From NCBI GenBank assembly GCA_021775655.1, contig JAJFHK010000168.1, forward strand, positions 1 through 6,092: a stretch of 6,092 nt of DNA, read 5' to 3'. The notes under the pieces were generated by a model that ran no database searches, was not told where the DNA came from, and worked only from the letters and a program-made list of their open reading frames with translations. Made by a program: the position numbers and the translations under genes. Origin of the DNA: Filomicrobium sp. (lineage in GTDB: Bacteria > Pseudomonadota > Alphaproteobacteria > Rhizobiales > Hyphomicrobiaceae). How positions within the stretch are numbered: the first letter of the stretch is position 1; each line of letters opens with the position of its first letter. Positions 1 to 6,092 of the stretch are shown here, one piece after another.

Positions 1-1371
1 CGCAAACTCCTCGCGCGTCCACTCGAATCGGTGATCAGCGTGTCGCATCTGCCCCGGTGTCATACCCTCAAACTTCGCATTGTACTCACGGTTGGGAGTC
101 GTAACGACGACATGCTCCGGCTTGGCAAATTCAAACAACGCCCGTTCAAGCGCACTCAGCCTGTCGGGATCGAGATGCTCGATCACTTCAACGAGGGCAG
201 CAGCATCAAACCCTTCGATACGCTTGTCGCGGTAGGTGAGCGCCCCGTGCAGGATTTTGATCCGCTCCTTCTGCCGCTCCGACATTGTTTCAATTCGTAG
301 CCTGCGCGCAGCGTTGTCGAGACTGCTCGACGAAACATCGATACCGATTATTTCCTTGAACTGGCGTTCACCCATCAACCGCTTCAGCAATTTGCCTGAA
401 CCGCACCCCAGATCGACAACCCGGCGAACACCTAGCTCTTTGAGTTTTTCGGCAACGGTATCGAGGCGCAATTCGTGCAACCGAATTGGTTTCTCAAGCG
501 CCTCTTCTGCCGCATCCTTGGGCGCTTCGCGCGGCTCTCCACCGGCATCGATCCCACCATCACCAGTTCCCGGCGAGACGCCAGCTCCAGTAGCGGCGAC
601 CGCTTCGGCTGCCTCTTCCGCAACGGCTTCCTCAACCGCGAGGCGGGCTAAGACTTCACGTGTCCACGAACGCTTGAAGCGCAGGTAACGGTTGGCGATC
701 ATTTCTTTCTCAGGATGTCCGCCAAGCCAACTCTCGCCTTTCGCGACGAGCTTCTCCAACTCGTGGCGGTCAACGAAATAGTGCTTCTGTTTATCGAGCA
801 CAGGGATCAGCACGTAAAGATGGGACAACAGATCGCTGAGCTTCACCGTGCCGGTTAGAGTTAGCGCGACGTAGGGGCTCTCATCCCAGCCATCTCCAAG
901 ATAGGAAAGTTTATCGTCCAGTGCGATTGGTTCGCTTTGGACCTCGTAGCCCAGTGGCTGAAACAGCCGCGCAATCATGTCTTCAGCCCCACGCACCGGC
1001 AACGGCATTACACGCGCTGACAGTGGGATTGCAGTTCCAGCGAGATTCGGCCGTTCCTTCGATGATCCGTTCAACGCATTCCGCAGTGTTTTGGCAATCG
1101 CAACCGACAGAAAAGACGATGCTACATAAGGTCGGTCGCTGACATACTGGTCGAACATGCCCTGGGCACCACGCCCTTTGCCGCGAACGAGCGCCACAGG
1201 GTCGATGTCGAGCAGCATGGCGAATGTCGCCTTCGCATCCGTCGCCTCGGGATAAAACAGTAAGGCTCGGCCGAACGACATCGAAACCTCGTGCATGCGC
1301 TCAGGATTTTTGTGAAGGAGGAATCCGAGGTCGGTGCCTGGCTGATGTGTCGTCGTAATCGTCAGGAGCAT
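1..1371 (-). CDS. hen1: 3'-terminal RNA ribose 2'-O-methyltransferase Hen1 (partial, C-terminus beyond left edge)
   Basis: Bacterial Hen1 methylates the 2'-OH of the 3'-terminal nucleotide at an RNA break, before Pnkp seals it, so that the repaired RNA resists renewed cleavage at that site. The frame is open for 457 codons from the ATG at 1371 to base 1 with no stop. An in-frame TAG lies just upstream, and this is the only ATG between them. No good ribosome binding site precedes it, but the MLLTITTTHQPGTDLGFLLHK start is typical of the family. Residues 1-245 form the Hen1 N-terminal domain (FYPEA at 39-43, DRPYVASSFLSVAI at 79-92, HYFVDRHELEKL at 197-208). Residues 246-296 are an Ala/Glu/Gly-rich linker. 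From 297 comes the SAM methyltransferase: DLGCGSG at 320-326, acidic D345, and the metal-site EVIEH motif with E395, E398 and H399, followed by H444 and H447 in HADHRFEW. By recollection of characterised Hen1 (about 465 residues), only a short tail is missing. A Pnkp gene often lies nearby in other genomes; none is visible here. Confidence 0.93.
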   Translation of the reverse strand, partial: MLLTITTTHQPGTDLGFLLHKNPERMHEVSMSFGRALLFYPEATDAKATFAMLLDIDPVALVRGKGRGAQGMFDQYVSDRPYVASSFLSVAIAKTLRNALNGSSKERPNLAGTAIPLSARVMPLPVRGAEDMIARLFQPLGYEVQSEPIALDDKLSYLGDGWDESPYVALTLTGTVKLSDLLSHLYVLIPVLDKQKHYFVDRHELEKLVAKGESWLGGHPEKEMIANRYLRFKRSWTREVLARLAVEEAVAEEAAEAVAATGAGVSPGTGDGGIDAGGEPREAPKDAAEEALEKPIRLHELRLDTVAEKLKELGVRRVVDLGCGSGKLLKRLMGERQFKEIIGIDVSSSSLDNAARRLRIETMSERQKERIKILHGALTYRDKRIEGFDAAALVEVIEHLDPDRLSALERALFEFAKPEHVVVTTPNREYNAKFEGMTPGQMRHADHRFEWTREEFA

Positions 1372-1404
1372 AGTCGGAACCGTTATGGTGGAGAAAACAA
1401 ATTC

Positions 1405-1466
1405 CGGCTATTTGCAAAATCTTGGCGCTGATCGTCACTGGCACCGCACAACACTGCAAGTAGCCG
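1405..1466 (-). repeat. Long imperfect inverted repeat after glcF; possible terminator
   Basis: Bases 1405-1416 (CGGCTATTTGCA) and 1455-1466 (TGCAAGTAGCCG) are inverted copies matching at 11 of 12 positions, separated by 38 bases. Within the loop, 1424-1428 and 1441-1445 can form a further 5-bp stem with one G-U pair in the minus-strand transcript. Read from glcF, the outer arm begins two bases after the TAA stop. The distal arm is followed by GAATTTGTTTTCTCC, a T-rich but interrupted tract. This may be the glcDEF transcription terminator or an mRNA-end stabilising structure. The long loop and broken T-run make it a non-standard terminator. Confidence 0.45.
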
Positions 1467-1468
1467 TG

Positions 1469-2860
1469 TTAGTACGGCCTGTCAGGCATTTCCGCATCAT
1501 ACAAGAAGTCATCGGAAACGTAGCGTTCCGGCTCCGGCACATCGGATACAAAGCTCTTTAGCTTCTCGAGGCCGCGCGGCACCGGACCGCCATAGGCCCA
1601 ATCAAGAAGCTCCACCGTATGCGCAATCGGTAAATCCATGCCTTTTTCGAGGTGCGCGATGCAACCGATGTTTCCGGTGGCAACTAGATCCGGCTTCGCC
1701 TTGCGGATATTTCCGACTTTACGGTTCCGCAGTGTTGTTGCGATCTCCGACTGCAGGATGTTGTAGACGCCTGCCGACCCGCAGCAGATATGACCTTCCG
1801 GCACTTCAGCAACCGTATAGCCAGCCTTGCTCAAGAGTTCTTTTGGCTCATCCGTGATGCGCTGCCCATGTTGCATGGAGCAGGCCGAATGGTAGGCGAC
1901 GCGCAATGAGGAATAACGTTTGGGCGGCCCCAGATCGTAGTCAACAATAAACTCGGTGACGTCCTTGGTAAGTGCGGTGATTTGCCTTGCCTTATCTGCG
2001 TAGGCTTCGTCATGACGCAGCATGTGCGCGTAATCCTTGACTGTCGTCCCGCAACCCGATGCGTTGATTATGATAGCATCCACCGGTTCACGGCTGATCT
2101 CCTTGAACCATGCATCGACATTCCTGCGCGCTGCATCCAGTGCTTCTTCTTCCCGTCCCATGTGGTGGACAAGCGCCCCGCAGCAGCCTGCACCGGCAGC
2201 GACCACCACCTCGACACCGCGTCGCGCCAGGAGCCGGATTGTTGCATCATTGATGTCGGGACGCAGCACCTGCTGTGCACATCCCGCGAGCAGGATAACG
2301 CGCGCACGGCGGCGCATATCCGATTGCGCGGTGCCAGGACCCTCATACTTTGGAGTCGTTGGAATTTTATCAGGTGCCAATTCCACCATCGCGGCAAGCG
2401 CATCGAGTTTCAGCCGCCGCATAATATTAACAAATGGCCGCCCCAGCGGGGCGAGTTTCAATGCAAACCGGAATCGCTCAGGATAGGGCACGACCTTCGC
2501 CAGCACCGATCTCACGAATTTTTCGGCAATCGATCGACCGCCCGTCTCCTCGATGTGAACGCGTGCGATGTCGACCAGATGCATATAGTCGACACCGCCG
2601 GGACAGGTGGTCATGCATGACAGGCATGACAGACACCTGTCGACGTGGTGCTGCACTTCAGACGAAGCAGGTCGATCATTCTCTAGCATGTCTTTGATGA
2701 GATAAATCCGCCCACGCGGAGAATCCCGCTCATCGCCGAGGACCACATACGTCGAGCACACAGCCGTACACAATCCGCAGTGCACGCACCGGCGCAAAAT
2801 TCGCTCCGCCTCCTCCAACTTGGGATCGGTCAACTGTTGAGGCGTAAAGTTCGTCTGCAT
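1469..2860 (-). CDS. glcF: Glycolate oxidase iron-sulfur subunit GlcF
   Basis: GlcF is the iron-sulfur subunit that takes electrons from the flavin subunits of glycolate oxidase towards the respiratory chain at the membrane. The 463-residue protein has two N-terminal 4Fe-4S motifs: C25-x2-C28-x2-C31-x3-C35, and C76-x2-C79-x2-C82-x3-C86-P. Two cysteine-rich domains of the CCG type follow. The first has C194 (GCAQ), C226/C227 (GCCGAL) and C270 (SGCG). The second has C327 (HSACSMQHGQ), C359/C360 (HICCGSAG) and C400 (GNIGC). The MQTNFTPQQL start and ILRRCVHCGLC resemble E. coli GlcF. The protein is longer than E. coli GlcF, largely through an extra charged tail of about 40 residues after WAYGG. 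In the first cluster the usual proline after the fourth cysteine is serine. The ATG at 2860 has an AAAGG ribosome binding site seven bases upstream. It is the last gene of glcDEF, 48 bases after glcE. Confidence 0.95.
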   Translation of the reverse strand: MQTNFTPQQLTDPKLEEAERILRRCVHCGLCTAVCSTYVVLGDERDSPRGRIYLIKDMLENDRPASSEVQHHVDRCLSCLSCMTTCPGGVDYMHLVDIARVHIEETGGRSIAEKFVRSVLAKVVPYPERFRFALKLAPLGRPFVNIMRRLKLDALAAMVELAPDKIPTTPKYEGPGTAQSDMRRRARVILLAGCAQQVLRPDINDATIRLLARRGVEVVVAAGAGCCGALVHHMGREEEALDAARRNVDAWFKEISREPVDAIIINASGCGTTVKDYAHMLRHDEAYADKARQITALTKDVTEFIVDYDLGPPKRYSSLRVAYHSACSMQHGQRITDEPKELLSKAGYTVAEVPEGHICCGSAGVYNILQSEIATTLRNRKVGNIRKAKPDLVATGNIGCIAHLEKGMDLPIAHTVELLDWAYGGPVPRGLEKLKSFVSDVPEPERYVSDDFLYDAEMPDRPY

Positions 2861-2867
2861 CGAATGG

Positions 2868-2872
2868 CCTTT
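2868..2872 (-). promoter_or_regulatory. glcF ribosome binding site
   Basis: AAAGG on the minus strand lies seven bases before the ATG at 2860 and supports that start. Confidence 0.7.
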
Positions 2873-2908
2873 GGTCGGAGCGCTTTATCGCAACGAAGCG
2901 AGACAACA

Positions 2909-4132
2909 CTAAAGATTGGCGTACATTCGGCCGGGGTTGAGCAGCCGGAATGGGTCGAAAGTCGTTTTCAGGCCGCGAATGATCCGCTCTGCCAGCGGAG
3001 ATTGCGGCTGGAATACTTCTACTGAGGAACGCACCGACTGATCAGCCCGGATAAGGGTGGCATGGCCGCCATGAACGGCAACCGCCCTTCGAATGTCCGA
3101 TGCTCCAGCGTCTGCGCTTGCTGGAACTTCCACCCAGATGCGCCCGCCTGACCAATCATAATAGACCTCTGCCGGCATATGCCTACGGATCGCGGCAACC
3201 ACTTTCGGACCCATCATCGGAGTTGCCGAGATACGCCACAAGCAAGACTCTTCACTAAAGGGCAGTACCGAAAGACGGCGTAGTTCATTCCAGAATTCCA
3301 ACGACGCCGTCGACCCGATGATGATCGGCTCACCGTAGACCTTAAGCTCCGCGCGCATAGCAGCCGAACGGTAGTCAACTGATTTCTCGAAGTTCTCAAG
3401 TCTGAGTGCCGTGATCGATTGTCCTTGTTCTGCCAAAACCGCGGTTTCAAGACGGGCGGCAACCGATTGAGGCAGATGCGCGGTCCCTGAAACTTCGTAA
3501 GGGAGGCGCATTGCTGCACACATCAGCTCGACACCGATGTCATCCGGCAATCCAAGATAGACGAGCGTTGCCGTTTTCTCCGGTGCTGGCAACACCTTGA
3601 AGGTTACTTCCGTCAACACCCCAAGCGTGCCCCAGCTACCAGATAGGCCCCGACACAAATCGACGCCAGTAACATTCTTCATCACACGGCCACCGGAACG
3701 AAACAATTCAGCCTGCCCCGACACAGCTTCGATTCCAAGCAGGTGGTCTCGCGCTGCTCCAACGGTAATACGTCGGCTCCCTGACGAGTTCGTTGCAAAC
3801 ACCGACCCGATGGTTTGACTGCCGCGGGCTCCACCAACCGCTGGACCGATATCGCACGGTTCAAACGCCAGCATTTGGTTATTCCCAGCAAGCTCAGCCT
3901 CGATTTGAGCCAACGGAGTACCAGCATGCGCCGACATCACAAGTTCGGTTGGCTCATACATCCAGATGCCATGCATTGAGGCTGTCGAAATAGCGCCGGC
4001 CGTCTGCATCGGCCTGCCAACCCGCGACTTTGAACCGGATCCGAGGATCTCGACTGGAAGCTGTTTTTCAACGAACGGAGCCAGCATCGACTGCAGCTCC
4101 CAAGACGTCGCCGCCCGCAAGGTCTCGCTCAA
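2909..4132 (-). CDS. glcE: Glycolate oxidase FAD-binding subunit GlcE
   Basis: GlcE is the second FAD-binding subunit of glycolate oxidase and acts with GlcD and GlcF in glycolate-to-glyoxylate oxidation. The 407-residue protein carries an FAD_binding_4 (PCMH-type) fold in its N-terminal half. GSGSKSRVGRP at 31-41 corresponds to the GSNSKAFLGRP of E. coli GlcE as I recall it. YEPTELVMSAHAGTPL is at 59-74, the glycine-rich GSQTIGS at 104-110, and GGRVMKNVTGVDLCRGLSGS with WGTLGVLTEVTFKVLP at 147-182. The C-terminus has DPFRLLNPGRMY at 393-404, parallel to DPDWLLNPGKVF in GlcD and reflecting the common origin of the two subunits. The start codon is TTG at 4132, chosen because AAGGGAG lies six bases upstream. 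The next in-frame ATG (4087) would remove 15 residues and has no clear ribosome binding site. The gene begins 11 bases after the glcD stop, so coupled translation is likely. It is somewhat longer than E. coli GlcE, which I recall as about 350 residues. Confidence 0.93.
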   Translation of the reverse strand: MSETLRAATSWELQSMLAPFVEKQLPVEILGSGSKSRVGRPMQTAGAISTASMHGIWMYEPTELVMSAHAGTPLAQIEAELAGNNQMLAFEPCDIGPAVGGARGSQTIGSVFATNSSGSRRITVGAARDHLLGIEAVSGQAELFRSGGRVMKNVTGVDLCRGLSGSWGTLGVLTEVTFKVLPAPEKTATLVYLGLPDDIGVELMCAAMRLPYEVSGTAHLPQSVAARLETAVLAEQGQSITALRLENFEKSVDYRSAAMRAELKVYGEPIIIGSTASLEFWNELRRLSVLPFSEESCLWRISATPMMGPKVVAAIRRHMPAEVYYDWSGGRIWVEVPASADAGASDIRRAVAVHGGHATLIRADQSVRSSVEVFQPQSPLAERIIRGLKTTFDPFRLLNPGRMYANL

Positions 4133-4138
4133 GTCTGT

Positions 4139-4145
4139 CTCCCTT
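4139..4145 (-). promoter_or_regulatory. glcE ribosome binding site overlapping the glcD stop
   Basis: AAGGGAG on the minus strand ends six bases before the TTG at 4132. Its first two As are the last two bases of the glcD TAA stop codon (4146-4144). This strong site decides the TTG start and suggests that ribosomes ending glcD restart on glcE. Confidence 0.7.
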
Positions 4146-5595
4146 AGGCCACGTTTGGCATGCCGGTTTCGGATAGCATTTCGAGCGGGAACACCTTGCC
4201 TGGATTGAGCAACCAGTCCGGATCAAACACAGTCTTGATGCGCATTTGCAAACCAAGGTCCGTTTCTGAAAATTGCGTCGTCATCAGGTCGCGTTTCTCG
4301 ATACCGACACCATGTTCGCCAGTCAGGCACCCGCCGACTTCGACGCACAATGTCAATATCTCGGCACCGGCTTGCTCAGCCCGTTCGGCCTGTTTTGGAT
4401 CGTTTGCCTCATAGAGGATCAGCGGATGCAGATTGCCATCTCCCGCGTGAAAGATATTTGCGACTTTCAAACCATGAGACGTGCAGATTTCGCCGATCCG
4501 CCGCAACACTTCCGGTAGCTGCGAGAGAGGGATCGTACCATCCATGCAATAATAATCGGAAATGCGTCCAATCGCGCCGAAGGCGGATTTCCGCCCCTTC
4601 CAGATCTTCGCGCTCTGGGCTGCCCCCGAACTGATCTGTACGGTTGTGGGCGCAAATGGCTCGGCAATACTCGCAATGCGTCCGAGCAGATCGTTGATTT
4701 CATCTTCAGAGCCTTCGACCTCAACGATCAAAAGCGCTTCGGCGTCCATTGGATAGCCAGCCTTGGCAAAGCTTTCGCAAACTTCGATCGCTGGTTTATC
4801 CATGTACTCGATTGCAACAGGTATAATTCCTGAAGCGATAATTGCGGAAACACACCCGCCTGCAGCCTCAACAGATGGGAAGCCGATCATCATTGGCCGC
4901 GCGGCCTCAGCCGATTTGATAATCCGAACCGTTGCCTCTGTAATCATGCCGAACTGACCTTCTGACCCGACCATCAGCCCGAGCAGATCGTAACCTTCCG
5001 CATCAAGATGCGCTCCACCGATTTCCAATATTTCGCCGTCCATTAAGACGACTTTCATGCCGAGCACGTTGTTTGTCGTTACGCCATATTTGAGGCAATG
5101 CGCTCCCCCGGAATTCATGGCGAGATTGCCAGCCAACGTGCAAGCGAGCTGGCTTGATGGGTCGGGTGCATAAAAGAAGCCCTCACCGGACACCGCATTC
5201 GAGATGCCCAGGTTGGTAATCCCGGTCTCGACACGTGCGAATCGATTGTCGTAATCGATTTCAAGGACATTGTTCATCCGCGATACACCAACAACAACAG
5301 CGTCTTCGAGCGGCAATGCACCGCCGCAAAGCGACGTACCGGCGCCGCGGGCGACCACCTTGATCTTTTCCCCATGGCAGTAACGCAGCACTTCGGCGAC
5401 TTCATCGGTCGTCTTAGGCAGAACCACCACAAGCGGCATCGCCCTGTAGGCATTTAATCCATCCGACTCGAACGTCCTGCGCCCGTCTTCATCAGCAATA
5501 ACAGCCTCGGTTCCGGCGATTTTTTCCAGCTTTGCGACAATCTCCGACCTGCGCTCGATTATCGATTTGTCCGGCGGCAGCATCCTGAGGCTCAT
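4144..5595 (-). CDS. glcD: Glycolate oxidase FAD-linked catalytic subunit GlcD
   Basis: GlcD is the catalytic flavin subunit that oxidises glycolate (often also D-lactate) to glyoxylate. It belongs to the FAD-linked oxidase family with D-lactate and D-2-hydroxyglutarate dehydrogenases. Using the ATG at 5595 the protein has 483 residues. The N-terminal half is the FAD_binding_4 domain, with ARGAGTSLCGG at about 82-92, APDPSSQLACTLAGN at 143-157 and NSGGAHCLKYGVTTNN at 161-176. The FAD-oxidase_C domain follows, with HAGDGNLHP (H383, H390) and GEHGVG (E427, H428), the expected metal and substrate site, and DPDWLLNPGKVF near the end. The frame stays open to an ATG at 5697, which would add 34 residues. 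I prefer 5595 because AAGGA lies nine bases upstream and because MLPPDKSIIERR resembles the usual start of alphaproteobacterial homologues. The 5697 ATG has only a poor ribosome binding site. This is the first gene of glcDEF, divergent from the LysR-type gene. Confidence 0.94.
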   Translation of the reverse strand: MSLRMLPPDKSIIERRSEIVAKLEKIAGTEAVIADEDGRRTFESDGLNAYRAMPLVVVLPKTTDEVAEVLRYCHGEKIKVVARGAGTSLCGGALPLEDAVVVGVSRMNNVLEIDYDNRFARVETGITNLGISNAVSGEGFFYAPDPSSQLACTLAGNLAMNSGGAHCLKYGVTTNNVLGMKVVLMDGEILEIGGAHLDAEGYDLLGLMVGSEGQFGMITEATVRIIKSAEAARPMMIGFPSVEAAGGCVSAIIASGIIPVAIEYMDKPAIEVCESFAKAGYPMDAEALLIVEVEGSEDEINDLLGRIASIAEPFAPTTVQISSGAAQSAKIWKGRKSAFGAIGRISDYYCMDGTIPLSQLPEVLRRIGEICTSHGLKVANIFHAGDGNLHPLILYEANDPKQAERAEQAGAEILTLCVEVGGCLTGEHGVGIEKRDLMTTQFSETDLGLQMRIKTVFDPDWLLNPGKVFPLEMLSETGMPNVA

Positions 5596-5604
5596 GGCGA
5601 GCAT

Positions 5605-5609
5605 TCCTT
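5605..5609 (-). promoter_or_regulatory. glcD ribosome binding site (supports the 5595 start)
   Basis: AAGGA on the minus strand is nine bases before the ATG at 5595. It abuts another in-frame ATG at 5604, which is too close to be served by it. This is the main sequence reason for choosing 5595 over the upstream ATG at 5697. Confidence 0.5.
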
Positions 5610-5712
5610 GACCAAATTGCACCCACTTCAATCCCTGCAACCCGGCCACTTCTTTGGCAAGACCAATCAGGCGGTTTCCTTCGAGTTGGTGACGCATCTC
5701 AACGATAACACG

Positions 5713-5727
5713 ATAGACTTATGCTAT
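5713..5727. promoter_or_regulatory. Candidate LysR-type operator, ATAG-N7-CTAT
   Basis: The 15 bases ATAGACTTATGCTAT have perfect inverted arms (ATAG/CTAT) and fit the T-N11-A rule of LysR-type binding sites, with T at 5714 and A at 5726. The box lies between glcD and the divergent LysR-type gene. It overlaps the putative -10 elements of both directions, as expected for a regulator that controls both its own gene and its neighbour. Short boxes of this kind also arise by chance; position is the main support. Confidence 0.45.
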
Positions 5728-5746
5728 TATGGAATGGCAGCGGCAA
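5718..5746 (-). promoter_or_regulatory. Putative sigma70-type promoter for glcDEF
   Basis: On the minus strand TTGCCG (5746-5741) is followed after exactly 17 bases by CATAAG (5723-5718). Each hexamer matches the consensus at four of six positions. Transcription would start near 5711, giving a leader of about 115 bases before the preferred glcD ATG at 5595, or only about 14 before the alternative at 5697. The match is modest. Confidence 0.3.
5722..5730 (+). promoter_or_regulatory. Putative extended -10 for the LysR-type gene
   Basis: TGCTATTAT contains a TG-N extension and TATTAT, five of six to the -10 consensus, with no good -35 at the usual distance. It would start transcription near 5737, some 55 bases before the regulator's ATG at 5793. 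It overlaps the candidate operator and the putative glcD -10. Confidence 0.3.
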
Positions 5747-5792
5747 ACTTTCGCCGATCCGAAGCGCAATCCAGGTGAGTGAGGCAACACGA

Positions 5793-6092
5793 ATGCAGAA
5801 AACTGGGTCTTCAAACGCAAAGGTTCCAAGCATGACCGCAATGACCGATCTAGAAATTTTCGCGCGTGTCGCCCGCACCGGCAATATGTCCGCCGCAGGT
5901 CGCGAAATGGGGCTCTCGCCAGCCGTTGTGTCGAAACGCATCAGCCTTCTCGAAGAGCGCCTTAATGCGCGGCTTTTCCAGCGCACCACCCGTCAACTGA
6001 CCTTGACCGAAACCGGGGAAGGCTACTTCAAGCGGGTCATCGACATCATCTCGCTGTTTGAAGAAGCCGAAGACTTCGTCTCGCGCCGCAAC
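5793..6092 (+). CDS. LysR-type transcriptional regulator (partial, C-terminus beyond right edge)
   Basis: Only the first 100 codons are present. Residues 18-79 are the winged helix-turn-helix of LysR-type regulators: TDLEIFARVARTGNMSAAGR, then a recognition helix around LSPAVVSKRISLLEERL (41-57), and the wing with LFQRTTRQLTLTETGEGYF (61-79). The start of the linker helix follows; the effector-binding domain is off the window. The ATG at 5793 is taken because GAGG lies eight bases upstream. The ATG at 5832 has an equally good AAAGG eight bases upstream and would begin MTAMTDLEIF, a more typical length before the helix-turn-helix. An in-frame ATG at 5721 lacks a ribosome binding site. Divergence from glcD makes this the likely local regulator of glcDEF, perhaps responding to glycolate or a related hydroxyacid. 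That role is inferred from position only. Confidence 0.9.
   Translation, partial: MQKTGSSNAKVPSMTAMTDLEIFARVARTGNMSAAGREMGLSPAVVSKRISLLEERLNARLFQRTTRQLTLTETGEGYFKRVIDIISLFEEAEDFVSRRN

Noticed and set aside
236..688. 150-codon plus-strand open frame over the hen1 linker
   Set aside because: It is antisense to a well-supported Hen1 frame. The Ser/Ala/Pro/Arg-rich product is what GC-rich coding DNA gives in an opposite frame, and no family features are visible.
1982..2620. 212-codon plus-strand open frame inside glcF
   Set aside because: It is entirely antisense to GlcF, whose cysteine motifs are intact across the same bases. The product has no recognisable domain, and its length is explained by codon bias.
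2878..2900. Possible hairpin (CGCTT...AAGCG) in the glcE-glcF gap
   Set aside because: It has only a 5-bp stem with a 10-base loop and no T-run, so it is too weak to call a terminator or processing site.
4144..5595. glcD as a D-lactate or D-2-hydroxyglutarate dehydrogenase instead of glycolate oxidase
   Set aside because: The sequence family overlaps, but the adjacent glcE and glcF in one operon make the glycolate oxidase assignment much more likely.
5699..5989. 96-codon minus-strand open frame between glcD and the LysR-type gene
   Set aside because: It overlaps the helix-turn-helix coding region on the opposite strand and the control region. The Arg/Ser-rich translation looks like a shadow frame.

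Overview
The window looks like an ordinary chromosomal segment of a moderately GC-rich proteobacterium, most likely an alphaproteobacterium of the Hyphomicrobiales type. This is judged from protein style, codon use and the separate glcD, glcE and glcF genes. The genus cannot be fixed from the sequence alone. I see no mobile element, CRISPR array, tRNA or rRNA.

Layout, left to right. Bases 1-1371 (minus strand) hold most of a bacterial Hen1, the 3'-terminal RNA ribose 2'-O-methyltransferase of the Pnkp/Hen1 RNA-repair system. Its C-terminal end lies beyond the left edge. A 97-base gap (1372-1468) follows, containing a long imperfect inverted repeat just behind the glcF stop codon. Then comes a compact minus-strand operon read right to left: glcD (5595-4144), glcE (4132-2909) and glcF (2860-1469), the three subunits of membrane-associated glycolate oxidase. 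A 197-base divergent control region (5596-5792) separates glcD from a plus-strand LysR-type regulator gene that runs off the right edge.

How the genes work together. GlcD and GlcE are related FAD-binding subunits and GlcF is an iron-sulfur subunit with two 4Fe-4S motifs and two cysteine-rich CCG-type domains. Together they oxidise glycolate to glyoxylate and pass electrons to the respiratory chain. The divergent LysR-type protein is the obvious candidate regulator. A 15-base ATAG-N7-CTAT box of the T-N11-A kind sits where the putative promoters for both directions overlap. Hen1 is functionally unrelated to glycolate use and probably belongs to a neighbouring unit that continues to the left, where a Pnkp gene might be found.

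Nothing here amounts to a clearly new biological system. The points most worth a second look are the Hen1 gene and its possible partner off the left edge, the structured repeat between glcF and hen1, the TTG start of glcE, and the overlapping promoter and operator arrangement upstream of glcD.
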